This document shows, one piece after another, positions 5,675 to 7,589 of a DNA stretch of 7,589 bases. Within the stretch, counting starts at the first letter, position 1, and the number at the start of each line of letters is the position of its first letter. Source of the stretch: JABMRP01 sp964444795 (lineage in GTDB: Bacteria > Planctomycetota > Planctomycetia > Pirellulales > Thermoguttaceae). The stretch covers positions 1 through 7,589 of the forward strand of contig CAYUIQ010000335.1 in assembly GCA_964444795.1 (NCBI GenBank), given 5' to 3'. The translations under genes and the position numbers were made by a program. Below the pieces are notes generated by a model. The model was not told the DNA's origin and did no database searches. It was given only the letters and a program-made list of their open reading frames with translations.

Positions 5675-6577
5675 ATGCCAATGCGAACGACCGTATTGCT
5701 TGCCGCAACCGTACTTGTTTGGACGACTCATACCGCATCGGCTCAACCGCCGGGCCGGGCGCCCTTTCGACCGCCGACGCACCCGATTGTCGCGGCGTGT
5801 GACACCGACGGCGATGGCGAACTCTCGGCAGCAGAGATCGAGAACGCCGCGAAGGCAATGAAGCAACTCGACAAGAACGAAGATGGCAAACTGACTCGCA
5901 CAGAGATCGGCCGCGGCGGAGGCCGCCCGGCTGGTCCCGGTGCGAGACCCGGACCTGGCAGACCGGGGCCGAACCGATCCGAAGGATTGGTCTTCGAGAG
6001 TGCTCCGATCCCCCGAGACGACGCGGAGAAAAGCATCCTCGCCGTCTTGGACGACCTGGACAAGAACCAGCGCGCCGGCATGATGAACGTGCCGGTCGAG
6101 GACGGTCGCTTGCTCCGCCTGCTGGTCGAACAGGCCGGCGCCAAACACGTCGTCGAGATCGGTACCTCCAACGGTTACTCGGGCATCTGGCTGTGCCTGG
6201 CCTTGCGGACCACCGGTGGCAAATTGACCACCTACGAGATCGACGCCCGGCGCGCTTCGCTGGCCCGGGAGAACTTCAAACGGGCCGGAGTCGAGAAATT
6301 GGTCACGCTAATCGAGGGGAACGCCCACGAAGAAGTGGCGAAGATCACCGAGCCGATCGACCTGCTCTTCCTCGACGCCGACAAGGAGGGTTACGTCGAC
6401 TATCTCAAGAAACTTCTGCCCCGGGTCCGTCCCGGCGGGCTCATCGTCGCACACAACATGAACACCCGGCAGGCCGATCCCGGCTACGTGAAGGCGATCA
6501 CCAGCCGCAAGGATCTGGAAACGCTCTTCCTCCACATGGACCGCGCGGGTGTGGCGGTGTCGATGAAGAAACGCTGA
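5675..6577 (+). CDS. Exported EF-hand / class I SAM-dependent O-methyltransferase fusion
   Basis: The protein has 300 residues; the ATG at 5675 is supported by GGGAG (5663-5667). A signal peptide (core 6-17) has an AXA-type cleavage site at TASA/QPP (after residue 23). Two canonical EF-hand loops follow (D43-T-D45-G-D47 to E54 and D66-K-N68-E-D70 to E77), then a Gly/Pro/Arg linker (about 79-102). Residues from about 105 to 300 form an O-methyltransferase of the caffeoyl-CoA/catechol type. Motif I is VVEIGTSNGYSG (159-170), the acidic ribose-contacting end of strand 2 is TTYEID (185-190), and LLFLDADKEGYVDYL (230-244) carries the candidate metal aspartate. RPGGLIVAHN (252-261) has His at 260 where the classical family has Asp of a D-N pair. 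The domain looks complete. It would methylate a hydroxyl of an unknown substrate. The oddity is a cytosol-type, SAM-requiring domain behind an export signal. It ends with TGA directly abutting the convergent DUF480 gene. Confidence 0.88.
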   Translation: MPMRTTVLLAATVLVWTTHTASAQPPGRAPFRPPTHPIVAACDTDGDGELSAAEIENAAKAMKQLDKNEDGKLTRTEIGRGGGRPAGPGARPGPGRPGPNRSEGLVFESAPIPRDDAEKSILAVLDDLDKNQRAGMMNVPVEDGRLLRLLVEQAGAKHVVEIGTSNGYSGIWLCLALRTTGGKLTTYEIDARRASLARENFKRAGVEKLVTLIEGNAHEEVAKITEPIDLLFLDADKEGYVDYLKKLLPRVRPGGLIVAHNMNTRQADPGYVKAITSRKDLETLFLHMDRAGVAVSMKKR

Positions 6578-7399
6578 TTAACCGCCCAGCGCATCATTGA
6601 GCCGTTGCACCTGATCGTTCGTTTCGCCGAGCTGCGTGGTCAGGTCGTCGGTATCGCTACGAAGTTGGGCGATTTGGCTTTGCAGGTCCTGCAACTGGCG
6701 ATGGATCGCCTCCAGGGCTTCCGGGGGAACAGACCGTGTCTGCGGGGCAGGCGCAGGAGCCGGTGCCGATACGGGCGCGGCAGGTGCCGGAGTTGTCGAT
6801 CCAGCGCCGGTCGGCGGCGCTGCCGCGGGCCGATCGCGACCGTATTCGTTCTGGATTCGCTCCAACTCTTGCGGTCGATACAGGCCGTGGGTCACCACGT
6901 GCCCTCGTCCCTCGGGCGTCAAGGGGATAACGAGTTCTCTCGCCTTGAGCGATGCCAGAATCGGCCGCAGAGCGCCCAGATCGGCGATCGGTTCCATGCG
7001 CGCCGCACGGCCGCGCAACTCGCCGATCGTTTGAGCGCCGCGGAGCAACAGCTCGGCCATCACCGCGATTTCCACTTTGTCCACGCCCAGCCACTTGTAG
7101 AGATAATGCCGGTAGCGGACGATCCGGCCCTGGCCCTCGATCATGCCCACAGCCCCCATCTCCCGCAGATCCTCAAGTGTTTCCTCGATGTCGTCGACGT
7201 CCAATTGCATCGCCGGCGATCGGTTGCTCTTCTGGTTGCAGCCGGCACGGATCGCGTTGAGCGAGAGGGGATAGGCGTCGGGGGTGGTTTTGGCTTTCTC
7301 GACCAGCACGCCCACGATACGCCGCTGGATGGGACTGAGCGGCTGCCACTGGGGTGCTTCTTCCTCGGACGGAAATGAAGGCGAAGGGCTCTCGGACAT
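6578..7399 (-). CDS. YceH-like DUF480 protein with C-terminal coiled-coil extension
   Basis: The protein has 273 residues from the ATG at 7399-7397. AGGAG lies 11 bases upstream of it, and the domain begins soon after; a longer frame opens further upstream but adds an unconvincing N-terminus. Residues 21-185 match DUF480/YceH (PF04337), a protein with two winged-helix-like repeats and no settled function. The signature segments are RRIVGVLVEKAKTTPDAYPL (26-45) with NAIRAGCNQKSNRSP (48-62), LREMGAVGMIEGQGRIVRYRH (78-98), and AELLLRGAQTIGELRGRAARM (115-135). Residues 188-225 are a Pro/Ala-rich linker and 227-272 are predicted by eye to form a coiled coil (heptad-like Leu/Ile and Gln/Asp). As I recall, the E. 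coli homologue ends near residue 215, so the tail is an addition. No membrane segment or signal peptide is present, so the protein is likely cytoplasmic. Confidence 0.9.
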   Translation of the reverse strand: MSESPSPSFPSEEEAPQWQPLSPIQRRIVGVLVEKAKTTPDAYPLSLNAIRAGCNQKSNRSPAMQLDVDDIEETLEDLREMGAVGMIEGQGRIVRYRHYLYKWLGVDKVEIAVMAELLLRGAQTIGELRGRAARMEPIADLGALRPILASLKARELVIPLTPEGRGHVVTHGLYRPQELERIQNEYGRDRPAAAPPTGAGSTTPAPAAPVSAPAPAPAPQTRSVPPEALEAIHRQLQDLQSQIAQLRSDTDDLTTQLGETNDQVQRLNDALGG

Positions 7400-7500
7400 G
7401 TTCTTCGGTTCTCCTGGCAAAGGCCCGGCGGTTCCGCAACACCGCGATGCGCCCATTTCAGCGTGGGGATAAGACGTCGATCGCGGAGCCGGTTTTCCCT

Positions 7501-7529
7501 GTGATACCCGGATTGCCGCCGTTTGTAAA
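7501..7529 (-). promoter_or_regulatory. Candidate sigma-70-type promoter for the DUF480 gene
   Basis: Read on the minus strand, TTTACA (7529-7524; five of six matches to TTGACA) is followed after exactly 17 bases by TATCAC (7506-7501; four of six matches to TATAAT). Transcription would start near 7494 and leave a leader of about 95 bases before the ATG at 7399. The rest of 7400-7589 shows no recognisable gene. Consensus matching of this kind gives frequent false positives in high-GC DNA. Confidence 0.35.
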
Positions 7530-7589
7530 TGCCGGCAGCTCTCGATGAATCGCGGGCAGGTCCGGCAACGGACGCCGGGGCGTAGACCC

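Noticed and set aside
6605..7378. Plus-strand open frame (257 codons) opposite the DUF480 gene
   Set aside because: Its translation is rich in Arg/Cys and shows no family resemblance. The minus frame matches DUF480 strongly.
7458..7589. Minus-strand frame open from the right edge to TGA at 7458-7460 (43 codons), possible end of an upstream gene
   Set aside because: The residues (LPDLPAIHRELPAFTNGG and on) match nothing I know, and the other minus frame is also open here, so openness is uninformative. A partial gene cannot be excluded without the sequence beyond 7589.

Overview
The window looks like a piece of a high-GC planctomycete genome (Planctomycetota, probably Pirellulales-like). The evidence is an ECF sigma factor of the planctomycete type next to the start of a planctomycete-type Ser/Thr kinase, a formylglycine sulfatase, a DUF5658-like membrane protein, and exported Gly/Pro-rich EF-hand proteins with weak or absent Shine-Dalgarno sites. 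The run of exactly 100 N (1812-1911) and an odd inversion at the left edge suggest a draft or metagenome-derived assembly. The taxonomy is inferred from gene content and remembered family features, not from a search.

Layout. Minus strand, 1-962: an ECF sigma factor (318-962) is followed downstream by the first 47 or so codons of a Ser/Thr kinase (start at 181). They are separated by a palindromic, partly tandem 'GGGGACAGGT' repeat (209-316). The kinase reading then breaks: bases 1 to about 51 fit the expected continuation only when read on the opposite strand. The divergent intergenic region 963-1351 holds a 123-bp terminal-inverted-repeat element (1009-1131) and little else that I can identify.

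Plus strand, 1352-6577: five genes. First comes an exported basic protein built of 42-bp (14-residue) repeats and broken by the assembly gap, followed by a good intrinsic terminator (2125-2207). Then come a signal-peptide DUF5658-like membrane protein (2265-3329), a sulfatase (3351-4712), a four-EF-hand Gly-rich exported protein (4797-5603), and a fusion of signal peptide, EF-hand pair and O-methyltransferase (5675-6577). The last four are closely spaced (21, 84 and 71 bp) and could be one transcript.

Minus strand, 6578-7399: a YceH/DUF480 protein with a C-terminal coiled-coil extension converges on the methyltransferase, and the two stop codons abut with no intergenic base. A candidate promoter lies at 7501-7529.

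How the genes may work together: all five plus-strand genes appear to encode exported or membrane proteins, and two adjacent ones share a closely related EF-hand pair. A calcium-dependent extracytoplasmic function alongside sulfate-ester degradation is possible but is inference. The most unusual item is the EF-hand/methyltransferase fusion with an export signal, because S-adenosylmethionine is normally cytoplasmic.
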